The translations under genes and the position numbers were made by a program. The notes below the pieces were generated by a model. The model was not told the origin of the DNA. It did not search any database and was given only the letters and a program-made list of their open reading frames with translations. Below, piece by piece: positions 1 through 11,042 of a DNA stretch of 24,210 nt. Source of the DNA: Hypsibius dujardini (taxonomy: Eukaryota; Tardigrada; Eutardigrada; Parachela; Hypsibiidae); NCBI GenBank assembly GCA_001579985.1, contig LRSR01014679.1, forward strand, positions 1-24,210, read 5' to 3'. The first letter of the stretch is position 1; each line of letters starts with the position of its first letter.

Positions 1-257
1 TGGTAGAAGCCTTGTCGTTTAATCGTTTAATATATATACATATATATATATATAACCTTACGACCCTAAGTGCCAATGTCAATGTGATAGAGAGCGAGGG
101 AGAGAGAGTGAGCAACTTTTTTGGACCGATCGTTGCAGCGTGTGACTTTTTTGTCGATACAAAAGTCAAACAAGTCAAACAAGTCAAACAAGTCTTGATC
201 AAACGGATGGGAAGATAAAAAAATAAGAAACCTTATGCGTACAGGACTAGACAGGAA
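1..257. other. 3' flank of CFAP58 with short simple repeats
   Basis: No gene is recognised here. The stretch lies downstream of the minus-strand CFAP58 stop. It contains a (TA)n run at about 29-54, a GA-rich tract at about 91-113 and about 3.5 copies of a 9-bp unit (AGTCAAACA) at 163-194. No AATAAA is visible on the minus strand just after the CFAP58 stop, so the poly(A) signal is not identified. Confidence 0.6.
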
Positions 258-2066
258 TCATGCTTCTTTTATAGCTAGCCTTGTGGGAAAAGCTAAATTT
301 ATCAGGGCAACGTTTGTGTCTTTACTCCGTAAAATCTCCTGTAACTTTGGGCGTTGCTTAGTCAAAGGATAGACGGTTACGGAGAAGCCATTCTTTGCCG
401 CTTTTTCGTCTTTTGTTTTGTAGCCCCCACCGTAAAATACGGTTCGCTGCGGCGGTGCTATCCCGGGATAGGCGTAGTCGCGCATCATCTCCTTGATGGT
501 GTCGTCGGCTAGATTTTGATCCATTTTTTTGCGCATCCTGAAGTATTGGGTCTTGTACTCGTCGATGTCTCTGATAAGTCGCTCGTTGAGCGTTTTCTCT
601 TCGGTCCACATTGAGTTGTACATGTTAACATCGGCAGTCAAGCCCTTAAAGAAAAGAAGATTAGAATTCTCTCTGTTTTTGATGTAGAAAACGTTGACTA
701 TAGCTCAATACAAAGACCATACATACCCAGATATAGACACACACACAAACACAGACACAGATACAGACACGGATACAGACACGGACACGGACACGGACAC
801 AGACACAGACACGGACACGGACACGGACACGGACACGGACACAGACACAGACACAGATACAGACACAGACACAGAGCGATGTACTGAAATCCATTCGTGT
901 CCATTGTTAGTCTTACCCTCATTTGTTTGGTTTTGTCCTGCAACGCTTTTTGCATCTTGATGACCTTCTCATGCACTTCCTGATTGGGCAATTTGGTCAT
1001 GATAGTCTTCAATTCCACGTACAAGTTCTCCTTTTCTTGTAGCATGCGGTCAATCTGGATGACCTCATCTGTTTTCTTGATCAGCCGGCGTTGGTAGGTC
1101 TGAATTTTGAGAATGAGCTCGTAGGTGCTCGGGTCGTTACCCTGTAGGGCTCGCCAACGATGGGCGTTAGCTGGAACTCGTAGTTCCTCTTCCAGCGTAC
1201 GACAATGATTTCGCTCACTGAGCAAATCCTTGTTGAGTCGGTATATCTCGGCACGCATTTCATCCATGGAGGAGGCGTTTCGTGTCATGATGCCCTTTTC
1301 TCGGTTCAAACGCTGAAACAAGGAAGGAATCGACCTCATTGAATCGAAAGATCAATAAATATTCAGGCAAACAGGTAGCTAGATGAGCAGCCACCTAAGC
1401 AAAAAGAGAGACAGACAAACAGGCAGACGAGCAAGACCACAACACGAAGAATTCTATACCTGGAGCTCAAGTTTGAGAACCCTGATGTCATCTAGGCGAG
1501 CTTTGTAAGCACCTTCACCCTTTTCCATGATTGATTCGAGTATTCTGAGTTTCTCCGACAAGAGGGTCAGCTCGTCGTTCCTTCTGATGACTTGAGTTCC
1601 AAGGATGTCTCTCTCCCTGGTAATCCGCTGGACTTCTTTGAGCATCTGATCTTTCTCATGGTCAGCGTGCTTGATGATCTGCACCAGCTTGATCTGTTCG
1701 GTCTCCACGTCCATCAGTTTTTTCTCAATGTCCATCGTCTTTTTCTTAAGCAGTGTCAGTTCGGATCGGAGGGTGTTGCGTTCGGTTTCGATGCGTTGAC
1801 GCTCAAGGTGCTCCTTTGCGATAGCGCCCTCTACCTTAGTGATTTGATCCCGAAGCTGTTCCATTTGATCGTTCATTATTTTCAAACGACGTTTGTATGT
1901 CTCGATGTCATCATTTGCATCCCTGTAAAAGTGAAAATAGGGTACAGGCATAAACAGACAAACAGGCAGGCAGACACACAGACGCACAAACAGACAGGCA
2001 GGCATGCAGGCAAGCAGGCAGGCAGGCAAACAAACAGACAGGTAAACAGACAGACAGGCAGGCAGC

Positions 2067-2105
<39 letters not shown>

Positions 2106-4537
2106 GACAGAGAGGAAGATGAAGAGAGGAAGATCTTACGTGACACTTTTGCTTAGAATGTTCCGTTCAGTGCGCATCGTCTCCAACTGATTTCTAACAG
2201 TTTGCGTCCTGTTGTCTGCATCATCATTCTGGCGTTTCAGCTCCGTGATCTTCACCTCCTTATCATTGAGCGTCGTGGTCATCTCCAGCACCTCATGTCT
2301 CAAGGCGTCCAGCGTCGCCGCATTTTTATCCCGCTCCTTCTCCAAGTTACCCAAGAGCCTCCTGGACTTCATCGCTTCCTGCTCATACCGCTGAATTTCC
2401 AATTCCAGCGCATGCTTCTCCAGCCGAGCCGTGACAATCTGATTTTCCAAATGCTCGCTATCGTTGTTGTGCCGGTCGAGATTCCGTTTGATGTTATCCC
2501 GTTCTCGAAGCAGGTCTTCCATAGCCTTCCGGTCGGTGATGGTCTGCACACGCTGAGTGTCCAGTCGCTTCTCCAGATCAGCCGCTTGCCGCTTGATCGA
2601 TTCCCGATCGGATTCCAGTTCGTTTTTCATCGACTCGAGGTGCATGATTTTACGGAGCAGTTGATCGTTGGCTTTGACGAGCTTTTGGTTCTCAAACTGC
2701 ATATGACGGACCTCGTTCTCTTTGTTGTCGACCTCACTTTTGATTTTGAAATTCTCTTTTTTCAGTTCTTCCGTGGATGCTAGTTGATTCTCATAGTCCA
2801 CCTGGAGCTTCTTTTGGTGGGCTTCCAACGTGGCCAAATCAGCTTTTGTTCGATCCAAGTCAGTCTGCAAAAATGGAACAGCTATTATGACCTCTATTTA
2901 TTTGAATACTGTATGTGATTGAATTTTATATATTTACTTACATGAAGTACTTTTCTGTCGATTGTCGTACTGTATATACATTGTATTACGCAGTTTACTA
3001 CAATACCTTATATTCTCTCAACTGTTGCCGGAGTTGGTTTTGAACAGCCTCATTTTTGGTGATCTCCACCTGCAGGCGTGACTCTTCCTCTTTGGCCGCT
3101 TCAATCTCAGTCTTTGTGGACTTCAGCTCTCTTTCCATCCTAGAACGTCGTTTTTCTTCTTTTAACGCTTCGTCCTTCTTCTCGGCCAGTTGTTCCAAGA
3201 GCTACGACAGAACACGAATGAGTGTAGTTAGCTCTACCGAATAAGCAATGAATAAATGAAATCAGGTCACAGAGGCAAATTGGGGATATACTTACTTACC
3301 GTGATCCGTTCCTTGTTTGCCTCTTCAAGGTTGTGCTCGACCTCTGTGATTTTGTTTTTCGAGTCCACTAGTTCTTGCTGCGCTTGTTCAAGCTGCTTAA
3401 TGAATTCGTCCCGCTCGGCCGCCATTTTCTCTTTCGCCCGAAGTAGTTCCTGCGCACTGAAAACGTGATGTTCAAAGCGTACGAGAGAGTGCGCGTATCA
3501 GGTAAAGCGGCCCATAGCTTTTCTCCTGTCTGTGCCTGTGTCTGTGTCTGTGTCTGGGTCTGTGTCTTTGTCTGTGTCTGTGTCTGTGTTTGGGTCTGAG
3601 TCTGGGAATGTGTCTGTGTTTGTGTCTGGGTCTGTGTCTGTGTCTGTGTTTGTGTCTGGGTCTGTGTCTGTGTCTGTGTCTGTGTCTGTGTCTGTGTCTG
3701 TGTCTGTGTCTGTGTCTGTGTCTGTGTCTGTGTCTGTGTCTGTGTCTGTGTCTGTGTCTGTGCCTTTGAATGTGTCTGTCTGTGACTTTGTCTATCTCTG
3801 TATCCGTACACTTCTCTTTTTCTGGGGCAAAGGATCGCTTCTTGTAATCACATTCATCCGCCTACCTTTGCTCTTGCCCAGTCGCAAACGACGCGTTCTT
3901 CTCCACCAGCCTGCTCAAATTAGCAATCTCCATCTTGAGCGTCGTCACCGTTTCGCCCGCTTTATCCTCCCGCTCATGCGCCTCATCCAGCATCTTCCAG
4001 GCCTTCTCAATCTCCTTCTTCAGTGCCTGAATCGTGGCTTGGTCTTCCTGCGCCAGCCGAGTGGCCGTCGTAATCCTGGTCGCGTTGGCCACAATCTCCG
4101 CATGCAAGTCCCGACACTTCCCCATCAGCTTCATCTCATTCTCGTGGGCCATTCTGATGGCTACGTGGAGCTTCTCATATTCCACTCGGAATCGCCCGAG
4201 ACTCTCATTTCCCGTGAGGTCCCTAATAACCAGCTGGAAGTCCCGTTCCATCTCATTCATTACAGCTTCATCGTGGGACAGGCGGACGTTGAGCTCGCTG
4301 AGCATCTTCTCATCCACCTGGTAGGGCACGGTGGCGGCGTTGGCCTCGCGACTGGCGGCGCTGGCCACATTGGCGGGCAGGCTGTCGCGATTGCCGGCGC
4401 CGCCACGCTTCCCCGGAACATTACTCTCCCGTCTGCCGTGCTGCAGTGAGAAAGTTCGATTTCAGTCAGGATGTGATTCTGAAGCCGTACCGTTCTCAAG
4501 GTAAATGGAGAGGGTCACTTACAGAGCGGTCAGACAT
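258..4537 (-). CDS. CFAP58: Cilia- and flagella-associated protein 58 (CFAP58/CCDC147), 8 exons
   Basis: This is a long coiled-coil protein of motile cilia and sperm flagella; vertebrate CFAP58 is needed for axoneme and midpiece integrity. Exons in transcript order are 4537-4523, 4440-3866, 3456-3300, 3201-3007, 2864-2140, 1922-1460, 1312-917 and 644-258. All have GT-AG borders and the frame closes, giving about 970 aa (human about 870). Family blocks seen include [59 protein letters not shown] and a glycine-rich YGGGY near the C-terminus. Heptad coiled coil covers nearly the whole length. The tiny first exon (5 codons, MSDRS) is followed by a clean gtaagt donor and in-frame joining to HGRRESN. 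The last exon runs about 50 residues beyond YGGGY, longer than in vertebrates. Introns 2, 5 and 7 contain hexa- or tetranucleotide arrays. Family assignment is very secure; exon 1 is slightly less so. Confidence 0.95.
735..876. repeat. (GACACA/GACACG)n hexanucleotide array in CFAP58 intron 7
   Basis: About 140 bp of tandem GACACR units lie inside the intron between exons 7 and 8. In the transcript (minus strand) it reads as TGTGTC/CGTGTC. It creates long artefactual open frames (Asp-Thr or Cys-rich repeats) on both strands that are not genes. Confidence 0.95.
1950..2112. repeat. (CAGA/CAGG)n tetranucleotide array in CFAP58 intron 5
   Basis: This is a degenerate run of CAGA, CAGG and CAAA units that becomes pure (CAGA)n near 2070-2105. 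It lies between the exon 5 donor (2139) and the exon 6 acceptor (1923). Confidence 0.93.
3525..3796. repeat. (TGTCTG)n hexanucleotide array in CFAP58 intron 2
   Basis: About 270 bp of TGTGTC/TGTCTG hexamers lie between the exon 2 donor (3865) and exon 3 acceptor (3457). The array is interrupted on its left half and nearly perfect at about 3661-3760. In the transcript it reads CAGACA, the complement of the intron 7 array. Confidence 0.95.
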
Positions 4538-4895
4538 GCTGAGAACGACTCAAAATGATGAGATTAAACATAGAAAATGCTTTCAAGCAGGATTTGTCTG
4601 GGCTTTGTACACGCCATACAAAATCAGGAAATATATAAAGTTAAGACATTTTTCGGTAAGTACGTTGAGTGTTGCCTGGCAAGATGAAGCTAGTATTCCA
4701 CCCCTACCGCCCTACCGCATGGACCTGATTCCTCTCGTCGACCCAAGTGATAACATCATGAATCTGCCGCAATAGAAATATCCCTGAGCCTATTGATATA
4801 AAAACTTCAAAGCCAACGTCCGAGGGGGGGGGTGGGAGATGTTATTTTCATTGTCCCCAATAGAATGATATGTCACAGTGTTAAAGGTAGAAAGA
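4538..4895. other. CFAP58 upstream / ALKBH4 downstream intergenic region
   Basis: These 358 nt separate two minus-strand genes. They should hold the CFAP58 promoter and the ALKBH4 3' UTR. The only distinctive sequence is a G-rich run near 4822-4835. No coding similarity is recognised. Confidence 0.5.
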
Positions 4896-6715
4896 CTATG
4901 GTAGTGCCATCGTTTCTGTGGGCCGCACAACGTCACCCGCAAAACTGTAGGCTCTCGCTAAAATCTCTTCCCCAAGGACTCTCTCCGCTCCGGTGACAAA
5001 AAGCGGGGTCAGTTCGCGGAATGTCATGGCCAGTCGGCGGGAGTGAATATCAACCGGTCGGATGGCGTGCTTCCAAATGTGCCGTGCCTCGCCGCTCATC
5101 ATGAAGAGACTGCGCCGCGGCATGGCGACCCGAACTAAAGGGAAAGCTCCGTTGACGGCCTCTACTGGGGTAAGAGTCAGGATTGTGGAGGAAAGGAGGT
5201 TTAAAGTTATCAATCGCTCTCCCCATAACCACTGGTCATCAATGTGACCGTCGATGCCGGATTCTCGTTGCGGGACATACTCCAGGTTGCAGAGCTCAGC
5301 ACACCGGAAGTCGCCTAAAGTCCCGCCGGTTTCCTGGCTCATCTTCCGCAGGAGAGGTTGGCAAAAGTCGGGGAGACCGGTGAACTTGTCCAGAGAGAGC
5401 TTCTGCCGCTTGAAGTTGACTTTTGGTCCGTAATCCTGCCAATGAAGTCAGACACATAACGCACAAATACAAGAGAATGGAGTCGAAACATGCATACATA
5501 CTTGGCAAAAACTGTGCGCTACTGAGTTAAGCCACTACACTCGTTGCGTGGCTGTTGTACACAGCCGTCGAGTTAAAGTGCGTAAATCGGTCAGCGCAAG
5601 GTTTTTGCCACGTGTGTAGTATTGTACTGTCGCGACCAATTGGTGCTGATTTTTAGACCCACCCGTATATTATGACTGGACACACTGTGCTTCACTGCAG
5701 TCTTAATATACGGTGGATCTAAAAAGCAGCACCAATTGGTCGCGACAGTACAGTACTTGGTATAGTAATGTTGCTTAAATACATTTTGAATGGTCGCGAA
5801 AGAGGGCTCTTAATTTTTAATAAGGCTTACCTTCATTTATTAAAAGTCCTCAAATTTACATTAAATTTTAGAATATTTCAGAATATTTGAAATCTTTTTT
5901 GAAACGCTGAAAACATGGTTCTTTTGCAATAAAATACATATTTAATGTCTAAATAAATCTTCGACGGACTAAATTTGTTTAACATTTTATCCAAATTCAA
6001 ACAAGTTATTTAAAAATGGCTAATACATTAGACATGAAAATCTGTTTAACACTCTGTAACTTAAATATATTTGTAACTAATAAACCAACCAACCAAACAC
6101 TGAATGACGCCTGATTCATCAATCAATCGACTGAAAGATGTTGTATGTTGTTCCGCAAAGATTAAAGTAGCCTGCCGCCTACCTGTTTACGTCTCCCGGA
6201 CTGTGAATCCACCCAAAACCGGCAATCGATTTCTTTCTCGAGTGCCTCCTCCTCCTGAGTCGTAACAAACTCCCTCCAAAGCTTCATACTCCCGAGTGGA
6301 AAGGATTGGTCGCTATGGTGCCGCTTGTGACAGTCAACCACAGCTTCTGCATCCGGTGAGGAAGTCTCGCGTCCATATGAGACGAAGGCGCGCCCACATT
6401 CGAAGCAGAAATCGAAAATAGAAATCTCCTGCTCCTGCTCCTGCTCGAAAAAGAACGAGACCGGTGTCACTTGTCTGTGCTAGCAGGGCAGGAAAGATTC
6501 GCATCAACCACTAAATCAATCAACCACCAATCAATCAATCAATCAATGGACTAAAACGCCGAAAAACTTACTGTCTCCTTTAGTGTGGCTTTTAGTCTTC
6601 CGTCCCCGTCAACCGCGAGCGTCTTGCATAGACCACACCGCCGGATTCCTCGACAAGCACACACTTTCTCCGACAGTCGATCCCGATCAACGTCTGTAAT
6701 ATCAACGACATCCAT
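4896..6715 (-). CDS. ALKBH4: ALKBH4-like 2-oxoglutarate/Fe(II) dioxygenase, 3 exons
   Basis: The product is an AlkB-family demethylase. Family knowledge links ALKBH4 to demethylation of actin monomethyl-lysine and to other substrates, with roles in cytokinesis and transcription. Exons are 6715-6572, 6479-6183 and 5435-4896, all GT-AG and phase 0, giving 326 aa (human 302). The N-terminus has the ALKBH4-type cysteine cluster C-x-C-x5-C-x2-C (C19, C21, C27, C30; CACRGIRRCGLC). Exon 2 ends with the family block SQSGRRKQ and exon 3 begins DYGPKVNF. The iron site is H211-x-D213 in GHIDDQWLWGERL, with the distal histidine in WKHAI (about 270) and the 2OG-binding arginines in SRRLAMTFREL. An (EQ)n repeat early in exon 2 comes from a small GAGCAG array. 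Intron 2 (5436-6182) holds a hairpin element. All catalytic residues appear present. Confidence 0.94.
5623..5752. mobile_element. Hairpin (MITE-like) element in ALKBH4 intron 2
   Basis: Two arms of about 50 nt (5623-5672 and 5704-5752) are nearly perfect reverse complements around a 31-nt spacer. The terminal motif is CTGTCGCGACC and both ends are flanked by TA, as expected for a TA-target non-autonomous DNA transposon. It has no coding capacity. The family is not identified. Confidence 0.7.
6045..6140. repeat. AACC/ATCA short repeats in AT-rich part of ALKBH4 intron 2
   Basis: The intron stretch from about 5780 to 6140 is strongly AT-rich with no coding signal. It contains small runs of CCAA and ATCA units. 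A similar AATC run is found in intron 1 at about 6510-6545. Confidence 0.5.
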
Positions 6716-7478
6716 AATGGCTCTACAGATATCCCGATCCGCAAAAAAATGAAAATAAATCAGAATGCGGCTTGTTTAATTCGACCCATCCGGCTTGCCT
6801 TTTTTGCCTTTTTGATATTGTGGTGAGTCAATCGGATCAGAATATCCCTACTAAAATGTCTGCAGGTGGCGCTGTCGCTCACGTGGCTGCGGTAACTCCG
6901 GCATATATTGTGTACTGTACTACAGTACCAAATGACCAAACCGCACAAATAGGCATCAGTTTGCGAAACTTTTATTGTAATTTTCTGATGTACTATATAT
7001 AAATGCTAAGTACTAATAATATATCAGACCGTGTGAATGAAAACCGAACACGAGTTCAAACAGTAAACGTAATTCAGCTCACGACATCATTCAAATTGTC
7101 GATGTCCACATTCCACTCTGTAGTCCTAGTGTGATACACTGGTACATGTAGTTGTGTCTTGTACTAAAAATAATCAAATACGTCAAAAGGAATTATCTGG
7201 TTTTTCGACCGTTCGGGCAATTCAGTCAGTCTTGGCTTAAAAACGAGCTGCGAGGTGTCTTGCCCCTGCGGCTGGTGACGAGATCGATATTGCCCAAAAC
7301 AGCTTCATTGTGCCTCCAGTCAATCACAGAGCGAGCGGTTCCTGCTTAACCGAGAAGACGGTCTGAAAAACTCGCTCACCACATACGTATGTCAGTTAAT
7401 AAGAAACCCAAAAAAAGACGGCCTGTTCAGTGAAAATTCTCACCTGCTCGCTGCATTTTTGCTATCTTGTTGTCCAGC
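6716..7478. other. Divergent intergenic region between ALKBH4 and FMO
   Basis: These 763 nt lie between two divergently transcribed start codons, so the region should contain both promoters. A CACGTG E-box is present near 6879. Short open frames (for example 6772-7002) show no recognisable domain and no family-like composition, so I do not call them genes. Confidence 0.45.
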
Positions 7479-9898
7479 ATGGCCGCGCATCAGAATGGTC
7501 CTTTGGCCGAGCATCAGAATGGTCATTTGGCCGCGCATCAGAATGGTCCTTTGGCCGAGCATCAGAATGGTCCTTTGGCCGAGCATCAGAATGGTCATTC
7601 CATGAAGAAAAAAATCGCGGTTATCGGGGCCGGCATGACCGGCCTCTGTACTCTCCGACATTTCGCTCTGGACCCCGATTACGACGTGGTGGCATTCGAG
7701 CGTATGGACACCATCGCCGGGGTGTGGAACTACCCGGAAGGGTGCGAAAAGTACACGGACGAGCCGGACACGTCCACTCGCTACTGTCGAACCTATCGCA
7801 ACCTTCGGTTAGTGTTCTAAAAGTAGGAATGGCAAAACTAACCTAAAATCAAACACATTTAGACTAAGAATTTAATGATTAATTTCTTGGTTTTAATTGT
7901 TTAGCCGACTATAAAATACTAAACTAAAAGTTTTAATTACGGTAAGTCTAACTGGGAAATAATACCAACAAAAGATTAAAAGTAGTTAACTAATTCGACC
8001 AAAAAATGTTTAGTTACTAAAAGCAACTAACTGAACTACTGAATGCAAGGCCGCACACGAGGTTCTCCTCTTATCTAGGACAAACTCGCCGCGCGACTTG
8101 ACGCGATATCCGGATTTCCCATTTCCGAAGGAAGTGACGGAGAGTTACTGTAACCGCGCGACTGTTCGGAAGTACTTCGATGCCTACACGGAGCACTTTG
8201 GGCTCTTGCCATTCATTCGGGTGAGTTGAGAGCTTGAAATTCGGTTACTCTGGATGAACCGTGTCTTTTTTTTGCGGCTACTGTTATACAGTTTCGGCAC
8301 AAGGTGGAACAGATCACCCCGGTCGGCAAGGCAGGCGGAGATGATGCTCCAACCAAATGGCAGGTTACCGTCAGAGACTTGGAGTCCGGAACTGTGACTA
8401 CGAATGAGTTCGACAATGTCATCGTCTGCAGCGGGTAAGTTTCTCTCAGGGAACCTACCTTAAGCGGGCTATTTCAAACTGTGTATTGTGATCGGGAATC
8501 AAGCCTGCTGCCGTGAGGTTTCTTCTATGTTGAAATGACGTTATTATTTCTGTTTCAGGCATTTTCATACGCCCTATCTGCCGAAAATTGAGGGCATTGA
8601 AAAGTTTAAAGGCACCGTCATGCACAGCTGCGAATACCGTGTCCCTGAGGCGTTCCAAGATAAGAACGTTCTAATTATTGGAGCTAAGACGTCAGCGATG
8701 GACATCACAACGGAAATTGTTCCATTTGCTCGTCAGGTAAGATATCACGACAAACCCTTCACATTCAATAACTCAGACACTGCAAAAGCCAACATGATTT
8801 TATGTACGGAAATGATCACAGACGTAGACATAGACCCACACTCCCGCACCGGTACAGATACGAATACAGAAACAGAAACAGAAACAGTCACAGTTAAAAA
8901 TACATACGCAGGCACAGACACTGACACAGACACACAGACATAGACAGACACAGACACAGACACAGACACAGACACAGACACAGACACAGACACAGACACA
9001 GACACAGACACAGACACAGACACAGACACAGACACACAGATACAGCCACAGACACACAGACACAGACACAGGCACAGACACAGGCACACAGACATAGACA
9101 GACGTAGACACAGACGCAGAAAAACACAAAAATTTCACAACAAACAGCAGAAACAACAGGGTTCTTTTTCAGGTGATAGTATATCGCCGATTCAAGGTGT
9201 CCATCTTCGAAGCGAAGTTTCCCAACGTATCCGAGATTGCCGATCTCGTCGATTTCGGAGCCGACCACCTCGTCCAGAAAGACGGCACCGTCCGACCCAT
9301 CGACGCCGTCATTCTCTGCACCGGCTACATCTTCGACTATCCCTTCCTCTCGCCCGAATGCCACGTCACCGTGAGCCGGGGTCGGGTGGCACCCCTGTGG
9401 CGCCACCTGATCCACTGCGAATTTCCCACACTAGCTTTCGTCGGACTCGCCAACATGGCCATCTTCATCCAGGTAGCTGACGCGCAAGTTCGCTTCTACA
9501 AGGCTGTGACGGACGGACGGGTCACCCTACCCAATGAGAACATTATGCGAGACGAAACTGAGGCGGAATTTCAAGGCCGTCTCAAGCAAGGTATTCCCGA
9601 GCATTTGGCGCACGAGATGATCACCAGCCAGTGGGATTATGTGGCGGAACTGGCGCAAGAAGCGGGCTTTGAACCGTTCCCTCCGGTGGCGAGGAAGATG
9701 TTCGAGGCCAACGGGAGGTCCATCCGTGCGGCGCCGTACGAATTTCGCAACTACCGGATGGAGCGATTGGACGCGGAGAACTTTGTCCGGGAGCCGCTGA
9801 ATCCAACGGGAAAGGCCAACGGAATTGTAGTCTCTCAGGAACAGTTGGACAAGCTGGATAAGGAAACGTTGGCCGGCAGACGAAATATTGCTAACTAA
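7479..9898 (+). CDS. Flavin-containing monooxygenase (FMO / senecionine N-oxygenase-like), 5 exons
   Basis: The enzyme is an NADPH- and FAD-dependent monooxygenase that oxidises soft N or S nucleophiles, typically in xenobiotic or alkaloid handling. Exons are 7479-7807, 8079-8220, 8292-8434, 8559-8736 and 9173-9898, with the frame closing to 505 aa. The FAD Rossmann motif is IAVIGAGMTG (residues 46-55), the FMO signature F-x-G-x3-H-x3-Y is FKGTVMHSCEY (221-231), the NADPH fold is VLIIGAKTSAMD (242-253), and the C-terminal ATGY-type motif is LCTGYIFDYPFL. The usual second glycine of GxGxSA is lysine here; this position also varies in senecionine-oxygenase-type FMOs. No C-terminal membrane helix is seen, suggesting a soluble enzyme. 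Residues 2-41 are a five-unit repeat encoded by a minisatellite, and a second methionine (residue 42, base 7602) directly precedes the FAD fold and could be the functional start. Confidence 0.94.
7482..7601 (+). repeat. In-frame coding minisatellite, 5 x 24 bp (FMO N-terminus)
   Basis: Five consecutive 24-bp units each encode A-(A/E)-H-Q-N-G-(P/H)-L, the last ending HS. The array starts immediately after the upstream ATG and ends immediately before the ATG that opens the FAD-binding fold. Confidence 0.95.
8858..9120. repeat. (GACACA)n hexanucleotide array in FMO intron 4
   Basis: A hexanucleotide array, nearly perfect at about 8940-9035 and degenerate at its flanks, lies between the exon 4 donor (8737) and exon 5 acceptor (9172). 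It uses the same unit as the CFAP58 intron arrays. It produces long repetitive shadow frames on the minus strand. Confidence 0.95.
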
Positions 9899-10868
9899 CT
9901 TTGTCGACGTATTGCAGAATCTGCTTATTACACGTTAAAAGTTAACAAGTTAGACATATCGATCAAGGAAGATGATTGTCTGCCGGGAGCTTTTGTTTGG
10001 AATTTATTATTGCGATCAGTTAACAGGTTGCACATTGTAATGAGATCGGACGGGGCGTGGCCGACTTGAACGGAAAATGCTTGCGCCAGTCGACTATTAT
10101 TTCTACCATGCCGCACTAAGAGACCATGGTACGCAAGATTTGAGCTCCATACCGAGAATTGGGTTCAAGCTTTCCCAGTTACGGCACATTGCAGTTTCGG
10201 AAAAGACTGCCTCCGCTCATTGGATGTCATACCTGCTACTACACACATGACCACAATTTTGGGTGGCAGACTTTAAGCCAAAAAGGGTAGCCCGAGTTCG
10301 AGCCGAATTAAGTCACCGGGCGCACGCGCTCTTGACCACAGCTGACCATGCAGCTATTACTCAGTCAATTGATTGGTTGATTGAACTTGTTGATTGAACT
10401 TGTGGCCATGTGTGTAGGACAGTAGAAATCAACAATTTCCAGCCTACTCGGTCATGCATTTCGTCTCGTAGATATTGCGATATATTGTAGATATTTCACT
10501 GACCTCTGAGTCTAACAGGCGTGGACAGTATGATCCTGGTCTACCATTGGTATTGCGTACGAGGTAAAACTCCTAAAGTTTTATAACTTCCGTATTCGAA
10601 CGGAATAGCACAAAAAACAGCAGTTTGTTCAGAAACTAAGAAGCAAATGAAATCGGAAGACACTGACAATATTCACACTCGTACTTCGTATTACCGTATG
10701 TGCCGGAGGTGACGTTCTTCAGCGCCCAAAAGTCCAAACACACAAAGAGGAGTGCTTTCACGGTACGAGGTAAAACTCCCAATGCTGCGCAAGTTTTGAT
10801 TTGGCATAAATGCTGGGCAGAACAGGGCAGAACGGGGCAAAAGGGCCACGGCGGCGTAACTGACAATT

Positions 10869-10916
10869 ATGACGCCTGAAGGTGCGGCGTGGGACGTCAT
10901 GAAGATCCCTGAGTAA
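10869..10916 (+). pseudogene. Remnant copy of the chromodomain gene's last coding exon
   Basis: The segment reads MTPEGAAWDVMKIPE then stop, against MSPEGAAWDAKRTSAE then stop at 13963-14013. A 17-bp core (GAAGGTGCGGCGTGGGA) is identical and several differences are silent, which looks like a duplicated coding tail rather than chance. An in-frame stop lies four codons upstream (10857-10859), and no chromodomain exon is seen before it, so it is probably a fragment. Confidence 0.5.
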
Positions 10917-10976
10917 AGCTCAACCGCGTCTCTGTTTACTGTATGCTCATATTGGAATTGATTTTCCTTCTTTATA

Positions 10977-11042
10977 CAGTATGTGCATGTGCAGTAGTAT
11001 AGTATGTGCATGTGCAGTAGTACAGTATGTGCATGTGCAGTC
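10977..11042. repeat. 23-bp tandem repeat, 2.9 copies
   Basis: Units begin at 10977, 11000 and 11023 and share the core AGTATGTGCATGTGCAGTAG. No function is evident. Confidence 0.85.

Noticed and set aside
694-960. Open frames encoding Asp-Thr or Cys/Val repeats across the hexanucleotide arrays (also 3368-4449, 8745-9415, 12353-12834)
   Set aside because: They are translations of intronic microsatellites. Conserved exons on either side splice across them with correct phase.
2202-2783. 193-codon plus-strand ORF opposite CFAP58 exon 5 (also 1592-2122 and 22031-22543)
   Set aside because: These are antisense shadows of real coding exons; composition is explained by the coding strand.
4820-4836. 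G-run as a G-quadruplex promoter element
   Set aside because: It is a single mixed G-run without four separated G-tracts; not enough support.
10255-10325. Possible tRNA or tRNA-derived SINE (GAGTTCGAGCC with TGGCAGA upstream)
   Set aside because: The T-arm stem does not pair and the A box is incomplete.
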